Positions 42,549 to 53,000 are shown, counted from the first letter of the stretch. The stretch is DNA of 64,000 nt from Rodentibacter sp901420285 (GCF_041734645.1 NZ_CP162010.1:1488001-1552000); one strand, 5' to 3'. The notes: generated by a model not told the origin, from the letters alone. Made by a program: numbers and translations.

Positions 42549-43502
42549 ATGACCTTTAAATTTGATCCGCAACATCCTTTTTCTTGCTTTGTGACTCACA
42601 GCGAAAGCATGAAAAATACGGTGCAAAATGCCCAGCGTTTCGCCATGTTTGATGTGCCGTTATTGATTCAAGGTGAAACCGGTACAGGCAAAGATTTATT
42701 AGCCAAAGCCTGCCATTACCAAAGTTTGCGCCGCGCGCATAAATTTATTGCGGTGAATTGCGCCGGCTTACCTGACGAAGATGCAGAAAGCGAAATGTTC
42801 GGCCGTAAAGTGGGAGAAGACGAAACCATCGGCTTTTTCGAATATGCCGACGGCGGCACGGTGCTATTAGACGGCATTGCAGAATTTTCCCTCAGCTTAC
42901 AGGCGAAACTACTGCGTTTTTTAACGGACGGTTCGTTTCGCCGAGTCGGTGAAGAAAAAGAACATCATGCTAACGTGCGCGTAATTTGCACTGCGCAAAT
43001 GCCATTAAATCAATTGGTTGAACAAGGCAAAGTGCGCGCGGATTTGTTTCATCGTTTAAACGTGCTGACCCTCAACGTGCCACCGCTGCGCGAACGGATT
43101 GCAGATATCGAACCTTTAACGGAAGGTTTTCTGCAGGAAATCAGCGAATCCCTTAACATTCAGAAACCAACTTTTGATCGACAGTTCCTCGTATATTTGC
43201 AGCAATATAATTGGCAAGGTAACGTGCGCGAACTTTATAACACCTTGTATCGCGCCTGTTCCTTGGCGAAGGATAACCGCTTGACCATCGAAAACCTTAA
43301 TCTTCGTTTGCCGTCAAATACCCTCGTTTCCATTGAAGAATTTGAAAAGCAAACCTTAGATGAGATTATCGGGCGCTATGAAGCTCAAATCTTACGTGCG
43401 TTTTATCGCGAATTTCCCAGCACGCGCAAACTCGCGCAACGCCTCGGCGTATCGCACACGGCAATTGCCAATAAATTACGCCAATATGGAATAGGAAAGT
43501 AA
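42549..43502 (+). CDS. tyrR: Transcriptional regulator TyrR, short form
   Basis: 317 aa. Bacterial-enhancer-binding AAA+ domain (Walker A QGETGTGKDLL near 42-49; DGGTVLLDGIAEF Walker B) plus C-terminal helix-turn-helix TRKLAQRLGVSHTAIANKLRQ. The GAFTGA loop is replaced by RKVGEDETIGFFEYA, so it does not activate sigma54. The N-terminal ACT and PAS domains of E. coli TyrR are absent, as known for H. influenzae TyrR. Controls aromatic amino acid genes. A single 24-bp repeat copy lies upstream near 42407. Confidence 0.9.
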   Translation: MTFKFDPQHPFSCFVTHSESMKNTVQNAQRFAMFDVPLLIQGETGTGKDLLAKACHYQSLRRAHKFIAVNCAGLPDEDAESEMFGRKVGEDETIGFFEYADGGTVLLDGIAEFSLSLQAKLLRFLTDGSFRRVGEEKEHHANVRVICTAQMPLNQLVEQGKVRADLFHRLNVLTLNVPPLRERIADIEPLTEGFLQEISESLNIQKPTFDRQFLVYLQQYNWQGNVRELYNTLYRACSLAKDNRLTIENLNLRLPSNTLVSIEEFEKQTLDEIIGRYEAQILRAFYREFPSTRKLAQRLGVSHTAIANKLRQYGIGK

Positions 43503-43573
43503 TTTTTTCGTTGTTCCGAACCGAATACGTGACTATTGAGCAAAATTAATTCGTTTTTTGCCGATGCGAATCT

Positions 43574-43763
43574 CAATGCGCTGTTATTTTGAGCATTCAA
43601 TGCGGTGCTATTTTGAAAGTTCAATGCGGTGCTGTTTTGAGAGTTCAATGCGGTGCTATTTTGAGAGTTCAATGCGGTGCTGTTTTGAAAGTTCAATGCG
43701 GTGCTATTTTAAGAATTCAATGCGGTGCTATTTTAAGCATTCAATGCGGTGCTGCTAAAAGTG
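43574..43763 (+). repeat. 24-bp minisatellite, seven full units plus a partial
   Basis: Units start at 43574, 43598, 43622, 43646, 43670, 43694 and 43718, exactly 24 bases apart, with an eighth partial at 43742. Consensus CAATGCGGTGCTATTTT followed by GAGAGTT-like 7 bases; the first unit is most diverged (CAATGCGCTGTTATTTT). In between tyrR and the FecCD-type permease; the surrounding gap 43503-43925 holds nothing else recognised. No spacers, so not CRISPR. Confidence 0.95.
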
Positions 43764-43925
43764 AAAAGAACGCAGAGAATTCGTTAATGATAAGATGATG
43801 ACGCGAAAACCATTAGCCTCTATCAATTATTGCAAGGGTCTGCGTCATTGCTTGTCCCTTTAGAGCATTCTTAATGTTGTTAAATAATCGTTGTTTGCCA
43901 CGCTTCCGCACATAATGTAATCACC

Positions 43926-44903
43926 ATGGAAACACAAAAAACTCTAAATTTAATCCTTTTTTCAGCCCTCGTGCTGATCTCTGCTCTCGCCCTTTATCAC
44001 CAACTCGATGACTTCGCCCATCTCAAAAATGCTGAGGGCGTGCTGACGGATATGCGTTCTCTCGTATTATGGGAAATTCGCGTGCCGCGTATCGGCTTGG
44101 CAGTGCTGACCGGAGCTTGTCTTGCATTGGCGGGCAATGCCATGCAGGGGATTTTCCAAAATCCGCTCGCCAGTCCGGGGTTGCTCGGCAGTAGTGCGGG
44201 GGCGACGGCCGCCAGTGTGCTGATTCTGTATTATTTTTCTGTGCCTTTTACTATATTGCTATTTGGTGGTGTTGCCGGGGCCTTAGCAAGCTTTTTATTG
44301 GTTTACGCCATTGCTAAAAATCATGGCACGACCATGATGATTTTAAGCGGTTTGGCGGTAAATATGTTGCTTGGTGCAGTAATTGCCTTATTGCTTTCCA
44401 ACGCCGAAAGCCCATGGGCGTTGGCGGAACTTTACCGCTGGCTACAAGGCTCATTGGTGTGGGCTCAATCGGATACCCTGTTAATTTCCTTACCCATTGC
44501 ATTGTCTGGTATGGCTTGTTTGTATCGACAACATCGTTACATAGATTTGCTCACCTTTGGCGAAGAAACCGCCAGCACCATGGGTATCGATCCGCAACGT
44601 AGCTTTTTCATCATAACTTTCGGCATCGCCTTATTGGTTGGCGCAACCATTCCACAAACGGGTACCATCGGGTTTATCGGCTTAATTGCCCCGCACGTCG
44701 CTCGAATTTTACTGAAAAAACGCCCATCTCAGCTTTATTTGACCAGTGCATTGCTCGGTGCCTTGTTGCTCTTAATCGCCGATCTTTGCGTGCAACACGT
44801 TCCCTTTTTCTCCCACATTTACATCGGTACGCTCACCGCAATTATCGGTGCTCCATGTTTAATTTGGATTTTATTAACAGAACAGCGGAAATTAGCCGGA
44901 TAA
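43926..44903 (+). CDS. FecCD-family ABC transporter permease
   Basis: 325 aa, about ten transmembrane helices. Family motifs LWEIRVPRIGLAVLTGACLALAG (split: LWEIRVPRIGLA, VLTGACLALAG), QGIFQNPLASPGLLGSS and TIGFIGLIAPHVAR, which contacts the ATPase. Imports an iron-chelate, cobalamin or molybdate-type ligand; H. influenzae MolB is of the same family. No binding-protein gene is adjacent. Confidence 0.88.
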   Translation: METQKTLNLILFSALVLISALALYHQLDDFAHLKNAEGVLTDMRSLVLWEIRVPRIGLAVLTGACLALAGNAMQGIFQNPLASPGLLGSSAGATAASVLILYYFSVPFTILLFGGVAGALASFLLVYAIAKNHGTTMMILSGLAVNMLLGAVIALLLSNAESPWALAELYRWLQGSLVWAQSDTLLISLPIALSGMACLYRQHRYIDLLTFGEETASTMGIDPQRSFFIITFGIALLVGATIPQTGTIGFIGLIAPHVARILLKKRPSQLYLTSALLGALLLLIADLCVQHVPFFSHIYIGTLTAIIGAPCLIWILLTEQRKLAG

Positions 44904-44905
44904 TT

Positions 44906-45643
44906 ATGATTAGAATCGAAAACCTCACCCAGTCTTACGGCTTAAAAAATATTAACTGCTGCATTCCGCAAGGAAAATTAGTCGGCATTATGGGCGCCAA
45001 CGGCACGGGAAAATCTACGTTATTAAAAACTATCGCCGGAATTCTGCCTATTGCCGATGGCGAAATTTGGTTTAACCACGACAAATTAAGCACCATGAGC
45101 GCCTCACAAAAAAGCCGGCAGTTAGCTTACCTTGCGCAAAATATCGAAATTCATTGGGATTTATCCGTGTATGACGTTATCGCACTGGGCCTACCGAATC
45201 CACTCAACAAAGCCAAAGAACAGGAAAAAGTGCAGTCGATTTCAGATACGTTTTCCGTCTCGCACTTACTGAAAAAGCCTTTCCGCCAACTTTCCGGCGG
45301 TGAAAAATCCCGCGTGCAGCTCGCTCGCTGTTGCATTAAAGGCGCACCTTTACTGCTTGCCGACGAACCCATTGCCGCGCTCGATCCTTATTATCAAATC
45401 GATATTATGGAACAACTTAAATCCCTCACGCCCAAACATACGGTTGCAGTAGCAATTCATCATTTATCGCTTGCCTACAAATTCTGTGATGAAGTGATTT
45501 TGTTGCATAACGGCAAAATCATTGCTAATGGGGAAACGCAAACCGTGTTAAACGCGGAAAATCTGGCGAAAGCGTTTGGCGTGAAAGTAAAGTTTGATCG
45601 GATAAAAAAAGAAATTTTTGGAATTGAGAAATTAGAAATTTAA
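44906..45643 (+). CDS. FecE-type ABC transporter ATP-binding protein
   Basis: 245 aa from the ATG at 44906, two bases after the permease stop; the longer open frame overlaps the permease and is spurious. Walker A GANGTGKST, Q-loop YLAQNIEIHW, signature LSGGEKSRVQLARC and Walker B LLLADEPIAALDP. Forms the importer with the permease; substrate unknown. Confidence 0.92.
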   Translation: MIRIENLTQSYGLKNINCCIPQGKLVGIMGANGTGKSTLLKTIAGILPIADGEIWFNHDKLSTMSASQKSRQLAYLAQNIEIHWDLSVYDVIALGLPNPLNKAKEQEKVQSISDTFSVSHLLKKPFRQLSGGEKSRVQLARCCIKGAPLLLADEPIAALDPYYQIDIMEQLKSLTPKHTVAVAIHHLSLAYKFCDEVILLHNGKIIANGETQTVLNAENLAKAFGVKVKFDRIKKEIFGIEKLEI

Positions 45644-46062
45644 CGCCAGCTCGCACATTTCTACAGCAAATCAAAGATGAAACACTAATTTTGAGGACTT
45701 TTGGTAAGTTATAAATCCATTTCCAAAATAACAACATCGTCCCCCTTCCCGACAATCTAACTACAGCACTTGCAATCGACGCAACTACCTTAAATCAGAT
45801 GATAGGATCAATAAATCACTTCAAATTTTGTGCCGCGAGCGTTGAGAGTAATGTTTGCAAGATGATCAAACATTCACGCTGGGAAGCGTGCGCCATCCTG
45901 GAGGAATTTTGACGTGTTTTTCTTGTATTCAGACAGAAGCAGGGGAAATAGGCGTCATGCTTAAATAATGGAAATTAACTTCTAACTTTTGTTTCTTTTG
46001 CATAAATTGGAAATCAACTTCCAATTTATGTATAATTTCTAAAAATATGAAATTCATTTCTA
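45644..46062. other. Intergenic region with a hairpin repeat and operator array
   Basis: The first 220 bases have no clear signal except CACGCTGGGAAGCGTG at 45875-45890, one of a family of GC-rich palindromes also seen at 47400, 47590 and 47790. The last 100 bases carry three 18-bp operator-like motifs ahead of the ATPase gene. Confidence 0.6.
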
Positions 46063-46063
46063 A
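45968..46063 (+). promoter_or_regulatory. Three operator-like palindromes spaced 39 bp, with promoter
   Basis: 18-bp motifs start at 45968 (ATGGAAATTAACTTCTAA), 46007 (TTGGAAATCAACTTCCAA, perfect palindrome ends) and 46046 (TATGAAATTCATTTCTAA). The middle one extends to CATAAATTGGAA/TTCCAATTTATG (46001-46030) and overlaps the -35 of a TATAAT at 46031-46036; the third overlaps the first ATG. Suggests cooperative repression of the ATPase gene. Confidence 0.6.
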
Positions 46064-46074
46064 TGGATAAAGCT

Positions 46075-47265
46075 ATGATCTCTCGTGAAAATTATTTACA
46101 ACAACTGATTCAATTTAAAGATACTGATTTTATCAAGGTCATCTCTGGTGTTCGTCGTTCCGGTAAATCAGTGTTACTCATGCAATACCGTGATTATCTG
46201 CAGCAGCAAGGGATTGCTTCCGAAAATATTCTTTATCTCAATTTTGAATCTTTTGAATATCAATGGGTGAAAGATGCTCAAGACTTCCAACAGCTTATTC
46301 AAGAAAAAATACCGCCCTCTCAAGAGAAAATCTACTTGTTGATTGATGAAATTCAGTTTGTGGAAGGTTGGCAAAAAACCGTCAATGCGCTTCGCGTGAG
46401 TTTTAACACCGACATTGTGATTACGGGTTCCAATGCCAACTTGCTTTCCAGTGAGCTTGCAACCTTATTAAGCGGTCGGTATGTAGAAATCAAAATTTAT
46501 CCGCTTTCTTTTAAAGAATTTTTACGTTCTAAAAACGTAGATAGTCAGTCAAGATTGGTGGATAAACTCTATTCGGAATACGAAAAATATGGTGGTTTTC
46601 CCAGCGTTGTGATGGCTGATGAACCTTTAAAAGAAACGATTTTATCGGGCATTTTTGATTCCATCGTGCTAAATGATATTGCGCATCGAGCCGGCGTGAA
46701 AGATACCCATATTCTTAAAAGCGTGATTCTCTTTTTAGCGGATAATGTAGGGCAGTTGGTGAATCCGAGCAAAATTAGCAACACGCTCACGTCCGAACGT
46801 GTCCCCACTTCAAATCACACCATCAGCAAATATCTTGATTTGTTAGAAAATGCGTTTCTGTTCTATAAAGCAAAACAATATGATATTCGCGGAAAAGGTT
46901 ATTTAAAAACCAATGCGAAATATTTTATTGTGGATAACGGTTTAAGACGACACGCTATCGGTAAAAAAGGGGTGAATTATGCCAATAGACTAGAAAATAT
47001 CGTTTTTATTGAATTGCTTAGACGAGGTTATACCGTAGATGTCGGTAAACTCGACAGCCAAGAAATTGATTTTATCGCCCGAAAAGCCGATGAAATTTTA
47101 TATATACAACTCGCCTTTGAAATCCCTGAAAATACCCACGAAACCGATAATCTTTTGCACATTAAAGATAACTATAGAAAGATCTTAATTACGGGAAAAT
47201 ATTACGAACAAACAGAGATTGATGGGATTGAAGTGATTTATGTAGTGGATTGGTTGTTGCAGTAA
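46075..47265 (+). CDS. AAA_14/DUF4143 ATP-binding protein
   Basis: 396 aa from the ATG at 46075 (MISRENYLQQLIQFKD), chosen because GGATAAAG precedes it; an ATG at 46063 is in frame. Walker A ISGVRRSGKSVLL, Walker B IYLLIDEIQF, sensor ITGSNANLLSSE, then the C-terminal DUF4143 domain, which has a PD-(D/E)XK-like core (EIDFIARKADEILYIQLAF). Function unknown; the family is scattered by transfer among bacteria and archaea. Lone gene under an operator array. Confidence 0.85.
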   Translation: MISRENYLQQLIQFKDTDFIKVISGVRRSGKSVLLMQYRDYLQQQGIASENILYLNFESFEYQWVKDAQDFQQLIQEKIPPSQEKIYLLIDEIQFVEGWQKTVNALRVSFNTDIVITGSNANLLSSELATLLSGRYVEIKIYPLSFKEFLRSKNVDSQSRLVDKLYSEYEKYGGFPSVVMADEPLKETILSGIFDSIVLNDIAHRAGVKDTHILKSVILFLADNVGQLVNPSKISNTLTSERVPTSNHTISKYLDLLENAFLFYKAKQYDIRGKGYLKTNAKYFIVDNGLRRHAIGKKGVNYANRLENIVFIELLRRGYTVDVGKLDSQEIDFIARKADEILYIQLAFEIPENTHETDNLLHIKDNYRKILITGKYYEQTEIDGIEVIYVVDWLLQ

Positions 47266-47396
47266 ATATAAAAACGCTGAAAATTTTTACCGCACTTTTT
47301 GTGTCTAACGCTTATGCTAGCGCGCGTTTCCTAACGCGCGCCAAAGAAAGTAAATAAAGTGCGGTGAGTTTTTGAAGTGTTTTTATTGAAATTAGG

Positions 47397-47998
47397 CACA
47401 CGCTGGGAAGTGTGCGCCAACAGAGATGGAAAAATAAAGAAAGATAGCGCCAGCATCCTCGCTAGTGCTACTTAAGGAAAACATTGCGAATTTTATCCAT
47501 AACCGTTGGCAGATCTAATATTCAAAATTCTTTGTATTTTTTGACCGCACTTTTAGATGAGAGGCACAAGCGAGGACGCTTGCACCATCATAGGGGCACA
47601 CGCTGGGAAGCGTGCGCTATTAGATGGGTGCAAATAAAGCAAGATAGCGTCAGCGTCCACGCTGGTGCTGTTTAATAAAACATTGCGAATTTACCCGTAA
47701 CCATCGTCAGAACCAATATTCAAAATTCTTTGGATTTTTGACCGCACTTTTAGATGAGAGGCACAAGCGAGGACGCTTGCACCATCATAGGGGCACACGC
47801 TGGGAAGCGTGCGCTATTAGATGGGTGCAAATAAAGCAAGATAGCGTCAGCGTCCACGCTGGTGCTGTTTAATAAAACATTGCGAATTTACCCGTAACCA
47901 TCGTCAGAACCAATATTCAAAATTCTTTGGATTTTTGACCGTACTTTTAGCTGAGAGGTACAAGCGAGGACGCTTGCGCCATCATGAGGGTCTGTCAG
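47397..47998. repeat. 197-bp tandem repeat array with uptake signals and palindromes
   Basis: Blocks beginning GATGAGAGGCAC recur at 47556 and 47753, then as CTGAGAGGTAC from 47951, a period of 197 bases; the block 47480-47676 is the most complete first unit, 47677-47873 is nearly identical to it, and the third is cut by the KAP gene. A more diverged half unit starts at 47397. Each unit holds TTTGACCGCACTTTTAG (perfect uptake signals at 47544 and 47741; third degenerated to GACCGTACTT) and GC-rich palindromes. Located between convergent genes. Confidence 0.88.
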
Positions 47999-48013
47999 AT
48001 TGGGTTTGATCTT

Positions 48014-50002
48014 CTACACATTATGTCTCCAGCCATTTTTATATTTTATTGCAAGCTTAATATAATCCTCTTCAATTAGATTGTGATCTTTTTCTAAGAG
48101 ACTAATTTTATTCTTTAAATGTTCTTCATTATCATATATTTTTACTAGTGCATCCCAATGTAATATCTTTTCTCTTATAATTTCTGGATTAGAACCTACT
48201 TGTCTTTTAATTTCAGAAACTGAAGACTTTAATAGAGATAAGAAAATCTCATTAGACCTTAATATTTTTTTATTTATACTATTTCCAGTAGATACAATAA
48301 AATAAAAAATATTAGATAATTTATAAGTTTTAGATAAGGTATCTAAAGATGAGCTGTTCACATGGCTTATTAAAATATCCTCTATATTTCTTGCTTGTTC
48401 TTCAGATACAAGCTTATGACCTCTTTTTTCCCTATGTCCAACAATCCCCATAATTTCATATTGACCATATATATTACATAAATCTATCAGCTTAAGTACC
48501 GAATTATATCTTAAGTTATCTGATATTTTTCTTAATAATCTATATACAAGCCGACTCCAGATGATATGTGCATCAAACTCAAAAAAGCCTCGTTCTTTTT
48601 CAGGAACACGAGGTAGAATTTCGTATAATGCTGGGATTGAATACATTGCAGTCTTTTCTGTAAAATCTGCTTCATAATTAGCGAGATTATTAACAACACT
48701 TTCTAAATAGTTTTCATCAATTTTAGCTAATTCAACTGCAAACTTATCTGAGGACATATAAGACCAAAGAGTTTGTGATAAAATAATATTTTTAAATTCT
48801 TCATTTTCTACTTGCTCAAAATAAAAATTAAAAAGTGTTAAATCAGCTATTCTTTTATCCCTTCTAAAGTTTTTATCATTATTGATAAAGGTTCTGTCAA
48901 AATTACTTGTTATATCTATGTCAATATCAAACAAAATATATAGTAAGATTTTATTAATCTGATTATCTTTAATAAATTCAGTTAATGCTATCTTTTTAGA
49001 GTCATCATTATGTATTGATGTTAAATATTCTCTAAGTAAAAAGAGTTCTTTAAATGACTTAGGATAAAAAACTTTTATAATCTCAATAGTTACTAGATCA
49101 ACAACATTAATAAATTTCCCAACCTGATTAAATGTATATGATAATGAAGAAATATAACGCTTTACATCTCGAATATTTTTTATAGTTGGTTTTATAATGT
49201 TTAGATATGCTTCAGACCAACGATAACGATCTATTTCTACATTACCTAAGATAGAGTCTAATGATGCAAAAAGATGTTTTTCTAATAGTTCTCTTGACAC
49301 TTTTGGTATATCAAATGGTATCTGAATTATCTTTTCTAAATAAGATTCCCCATCTATATTTTTATTATTTAATGTATTAACTACTCTTTCTTTATCAAAA
49401 GATAATAAATATATAATATTAGGAAATCTGCCTGTCAGTCTAACTAATTTCAATATAGACTCCAATTCATCACTAGATAATCTGTCTATGTCGTCTAAAA
49501 TCACAACAATAGGTTTTTCTATTTTCTTTAGCTCTTTTATTAGATTGCTTCGTTGTTTTTGTAAACTATTCTCTCCTTTCTTTTTTTTAGCAAAAATATT
49601 CAACAACTTACCTAGTATGCCAATATACTCTCCAACTAATGGAATCGCCCTTAAACTTGAAAAGAAATCACCTAAATTATCTAATGCTTTTATAAGATTA
49701 GTATTATTATTATAATCTTTAATTTGAGCAGCCATTTCAGTAAAAAATAAAGATACAAGGTTATAAGAATCGCTAAACATCCATGGGTTAAAATCAATAA
49801 CAATAGAATTCTTCTGTAATTCGGGTTTCATCAAATTAATATATGATGTTTTCCCTGACCCCCATTCACCACATATACCTATGACTAATCCATCTTTATA
49901 ATTAAAAGAAAAAATATATTTGGCAAATTTTTCTGCACTATTTTTCCGATCTAATAAGTCGGCACTAATATCCTTTATCGGATTATCACTGATTAACTCC
50001 AC
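48014..50002 (-). CDS. KAP family P-loop NTPase
   Basis: 662 aa from the GTG at 50002, which has an AGAAAGG site 9 bases upstream; the open frame reaches a TTG at 50029. Walker A CGEWGSGKTSYI, the family motif DFNPWMFSDSYN, a hydrophobic stretch (SSLRAIPLVGEYIGILGKLL) that may be a membrane segment between Walker A and B, and Walker B VVILDDIDRLSS. Codon use is far more AT-rich than the neighbouring metH, a sign of transfer. KAP NTPases are membrane-linked ATPases, some in phage defence; role here inferred only. Starts directly behind the metH stop. Confidence 0.85.
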   Translation of the reverse strand: MELISDNPIKDISADLLDRKNSAEKFAKYIFSFNYKDGLVIGICGEWGSGKTSYINLMKPELQKNSIVIDFNPWMFSDSYNLVSLFFTEMAAQIKDYNNNTNLIKALDNLGDFFSSLRAIPLVGEYIGILGKLLNIFAKKKKGENSLQKQRSNLIKELKKIEKPIVVILDDIDRLSSDELESILKLVRLTGRFPNIIYLLSFDKERVVNTLNNKNIDGESYLEKIIQIPFDIPKVSRELLEKHLFASLDSILGNVEIDRYRWSEAYLNIIKPTIKNIRDVKRYISSLSYTFNQVGKFINVVDLVTIEIIKVFYPKSFKELFLLREYLTSIHNDDSKKIALTEFIKDNQINKILLYILFDIDIDITSNFDRTFINNDKNFRRDKRIADLTLFNFYFEQVENEEFKNIILSQTLWSYMSSDKFAVELAKIDENYLESVVNNLANYEADFTEKTAMYSIPALYEILPRVPEKERGFFEFDAHIIWSRLVYRLLRKISDNLRYNSVLKLIDLCNIYGQYEIMGIVGHREKRGHKLVSEEQARNIEDILISHVNSSSLDTLSKTYKLSNIFYFIVSTGNSINKKILRSNEIFLSLLKSSVSEIKRQVGSNPEIIREKILHWDALVKIYDNEEHLKNKISLLEKDHNLIEEDYIKLAIKYKNGWRHNV

Positions 50003-50030
50003 GATTGTATTCCTTTCTATTACTTCCAAA

Positions 50031-53000
50031 TCACTTCATCGCCACCCCCAACCACTTCACTATCTCTCTCTCATCCCAACCTTTACGTTTGGCATAATCT
50101 TGAGCTTGGTCTTCATCGATGCGACCTAAAGTGAAATAGTTACTCGCCGGGTGGGTAAAATACCAACCGCAGACGGAAGCCGCCGGCCACATGGCGTAGC
50201 TTTCGGTGAGCTTCATGCCGATGCGTTTTTCTACTTCCAATAAATCCCAAATCAAGGCTTTTTCAGTATGTTCCGGACAGCTTGGATAACCCGGTGCCGG
50301 GCGGATGCCGACGTAGTTTTCGTTGATTAACCCTTGGTTGTCGAATTCTTCTTGCGTGTAGCCCCAAATGCGGGTACGTAGCTCAAAGTGCAGGTATTCC
50401 GCCATGGCTTCGGCGAGGCGGTCGCCTACGGCTTGCAGCAAGATGGCATTGTAGTCATCGCCGGCGGCTTTGTAGCCTTCCACTAAATCCATTTCTTCAA
50501 TGCCGGCACACACGGCAAACATCCCCATCCAGTCTTTTTTGCCACTTTCGCGATCGGCGATAAAGTCGCTCAAGGCAAAGTTAAATTGGCTTTTGCTGTT
50601 TTTGCCGCGTTCCGTTTGTTGGCGTAAGCCGTAAGCCGTGCCAATGGTTTGCGTGCGGTCTTCATCGGAGAATAACACCACATCATCGCCCACACGTTCT
50701 GCAGGGAAAATGCCCAACACGCCGCTTGGGTTAAGTTTGTGGTTTTGTTCAAAAGCATCTAACATCGCTTGCGCATCATTCCACACGCGGCGGGCTTCTT
50801 CGCCACTTTCCGGATGATCAAAGGCATCCGGATAGCCGCCCATTAAGCCCCACACACGGAAGAACGGCGACCAGTCGATAAATTTGCGCAGTTCAGCAAT
50901 TGGCACGTTTTTAAATTCCACAATGCCCGTTTGTTTTGGTGTTGGCGGCACGTAATCCGCCCATTCGCCGCTAAAGCCATCGAAACGGTTGGCGCGCGCT
51001 TCTTCAATGCTAAGTTGTTTACGCAACGGTTTGCGGTTGGCAAAAGATTGTTGGATTTTCTCGTAATCTTTCTTGAACTGTTCCCATAATGCCGCGCGAC
51101 CTTCCGGGTTCATCAATGTGGCACAGACCGTTACCGCACGGGAGGCGTTCGAGGTATAGAACACGCCGTGTTGTTTATATTTTGGATAAAGTTTAATGGC
51201 AGTATGTTCTTTGGAGGTGGTTGCGCCGCCGATTAAAACAGGCAAGTTCAAACCTAAACGTGTCATTTCGCCGAGGAAGTATTCCATTTCATCAAGGGAT
51301 GGCGTAATTAAACCGCTCAAGCCGATAATATCCGCCTTTTCATCAATGGCGGTTTGAATGATTTTATCCGCCGGCACCATCACGCCCAAGTCAATCACTT
51401 CAAAGTTATTACATTGCAACACCACGCTCACGATGTTTTTGCCGATGTCATGCACGTCGCCTTTCACGGTGGCAATCACCACTTTGCCGTTGCTGGAGCC
51501 TTTTTGTTTGGTGGCGTTGATAAATGGCTCTAAATATGCCACGGATTGTTTCATCACACGCGCGGATTTCACCACTTGTGGGAGGAACATTTTACCGTCG
51601 CCGAACAAATCGCCCACCACATCCATGCCTGCCATGAGTGGGCCTTCGATGACTTCTAACGGTGAAGCGAATTGTTGGCGTGCTTCTTCGGTATCTTCGA
51701 TGATGTGTGTGGTAATCCCTTTCACGAGGGCGTGTTTTAAGCGTTCTTCCACCGGCCATGTACGCCATTCGGCGACAGAATCCACCGCACTTTCATTGCC
51801 TTGATTACGGTATTTTTCTGCAATATCGAGCAATTTTTCGGTGGCATCCGGGCTGCGGTTTAAGACGGCATCTTCTACGATTTCACGCAATTCAGGATCG
51901 AGATCGTCATAAATCGCGAGCTGGCCTGCGTTCACGATCCCCATGTCCATGCCTTGTTTGATGGCATGATAGAGGAAGACCGCATGAATCGCTTCACGCA
52001 TCACGTTGTTGCCGCGGAAAGAGAAAGACACATTCGACACACCGCCGGAAATTTTGGCGTGTGGCAAGCTGCGTTTAATACGGCCTGTGGCGTTAATGAA
52101 ATCCACGCCGTAGTTGTTGTGTTCTTCAATCCCGGTACCGATGGCGAAAATATTCGGGTCGAAAATGATGTCTTCCGGCGGGAAGCCAAGTTGGTTGACT
52201 AAGATGTTATAGGCACGGGTACAGATTTCCACTTTGCGATCTTCGGTGTCCGCTTGCCCAACTTCGTCGAATGCCATCACGACCACAGCAGCACCGTATT
52301 TACGCACCTGTTTGGCGTGTTCAATAAAGATTTCTTCGCCTTCTTTCAACGAGATAGAGTTCACAATCGGCTTACCTTGCACAGATTGCAAGCCCGCCTC
52401 AATTACTTCCCATTTGGAGGAGTCGATCATCACCGGCACTTTGGCTGCATCCGGTTCGGTCGCCATAATGTTGAGGAAACGGGTCATGCATTTTTTGCCG
52501 TCGAGCAAGGCTTCGTCCATGTTTACGTCGATCACTTGTGCACCGTTTTCTACTTGGTCGATAGCAATTTCAATGGCTTCGGCAAATTTGTCTTCTTTAA
52601 TTAAGCGTTTGAATTTTGCCGAGCCGGTTACGTTATTACGTTCGCCCACGTTCACGAACAGGCTTTCATCATCAATGTTGAGCGGTTCTAAACCTGATAA
52701 ACGCATAGCGGTTTTGATTTGTGGCAATTTGCGTGGTGGGATATTTTCTACCGCCTCGGCAAAGGCTTTAATGTGTTCCGGTGTGGTGCCGCAACAGCCG
52801 CCGATAATGTTCACAAAGCCGCTTTCCGCCCATTCTTTCAGGTGTGCTGCCATGTCTTCCGCACCGAGATCGTAGCCGCCGAAGGCATTCGGCAAGCCAG
52901 CATTCGGATGCACAGAAACGTAGGTTTCGCTGATTTTGGAAAGCTGTTCGACATATTGACGCAATTCTTTCGGGCCTAGCGCACAGTTCAAACCGAATGT

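Noticed and set aside
43403..43696. Minus-strand 97-aa ORF with NSTALN repeats
   Set aside because: It is the translation of the minisatellite plus antisense tyrR sequence, has no ribosome site and no homologue I know.
43574..43763. CRISPR array
   Set aside because: Repeats are directly adjacent with a 24-bp period and no unique spacers; no cas genes are near.
47484..47675. Small ORF within the 197-bp repeat
   Set aside because: The frame is made of repeated palindromic DNA and lacks a ribosome site or a family match.
46063..50002. DUF4143 ATPase and KAP NTPase as one defence system
   Set aside because: They are convergent, separated by a repeat array, and differ in composition; nothing shows they work together.
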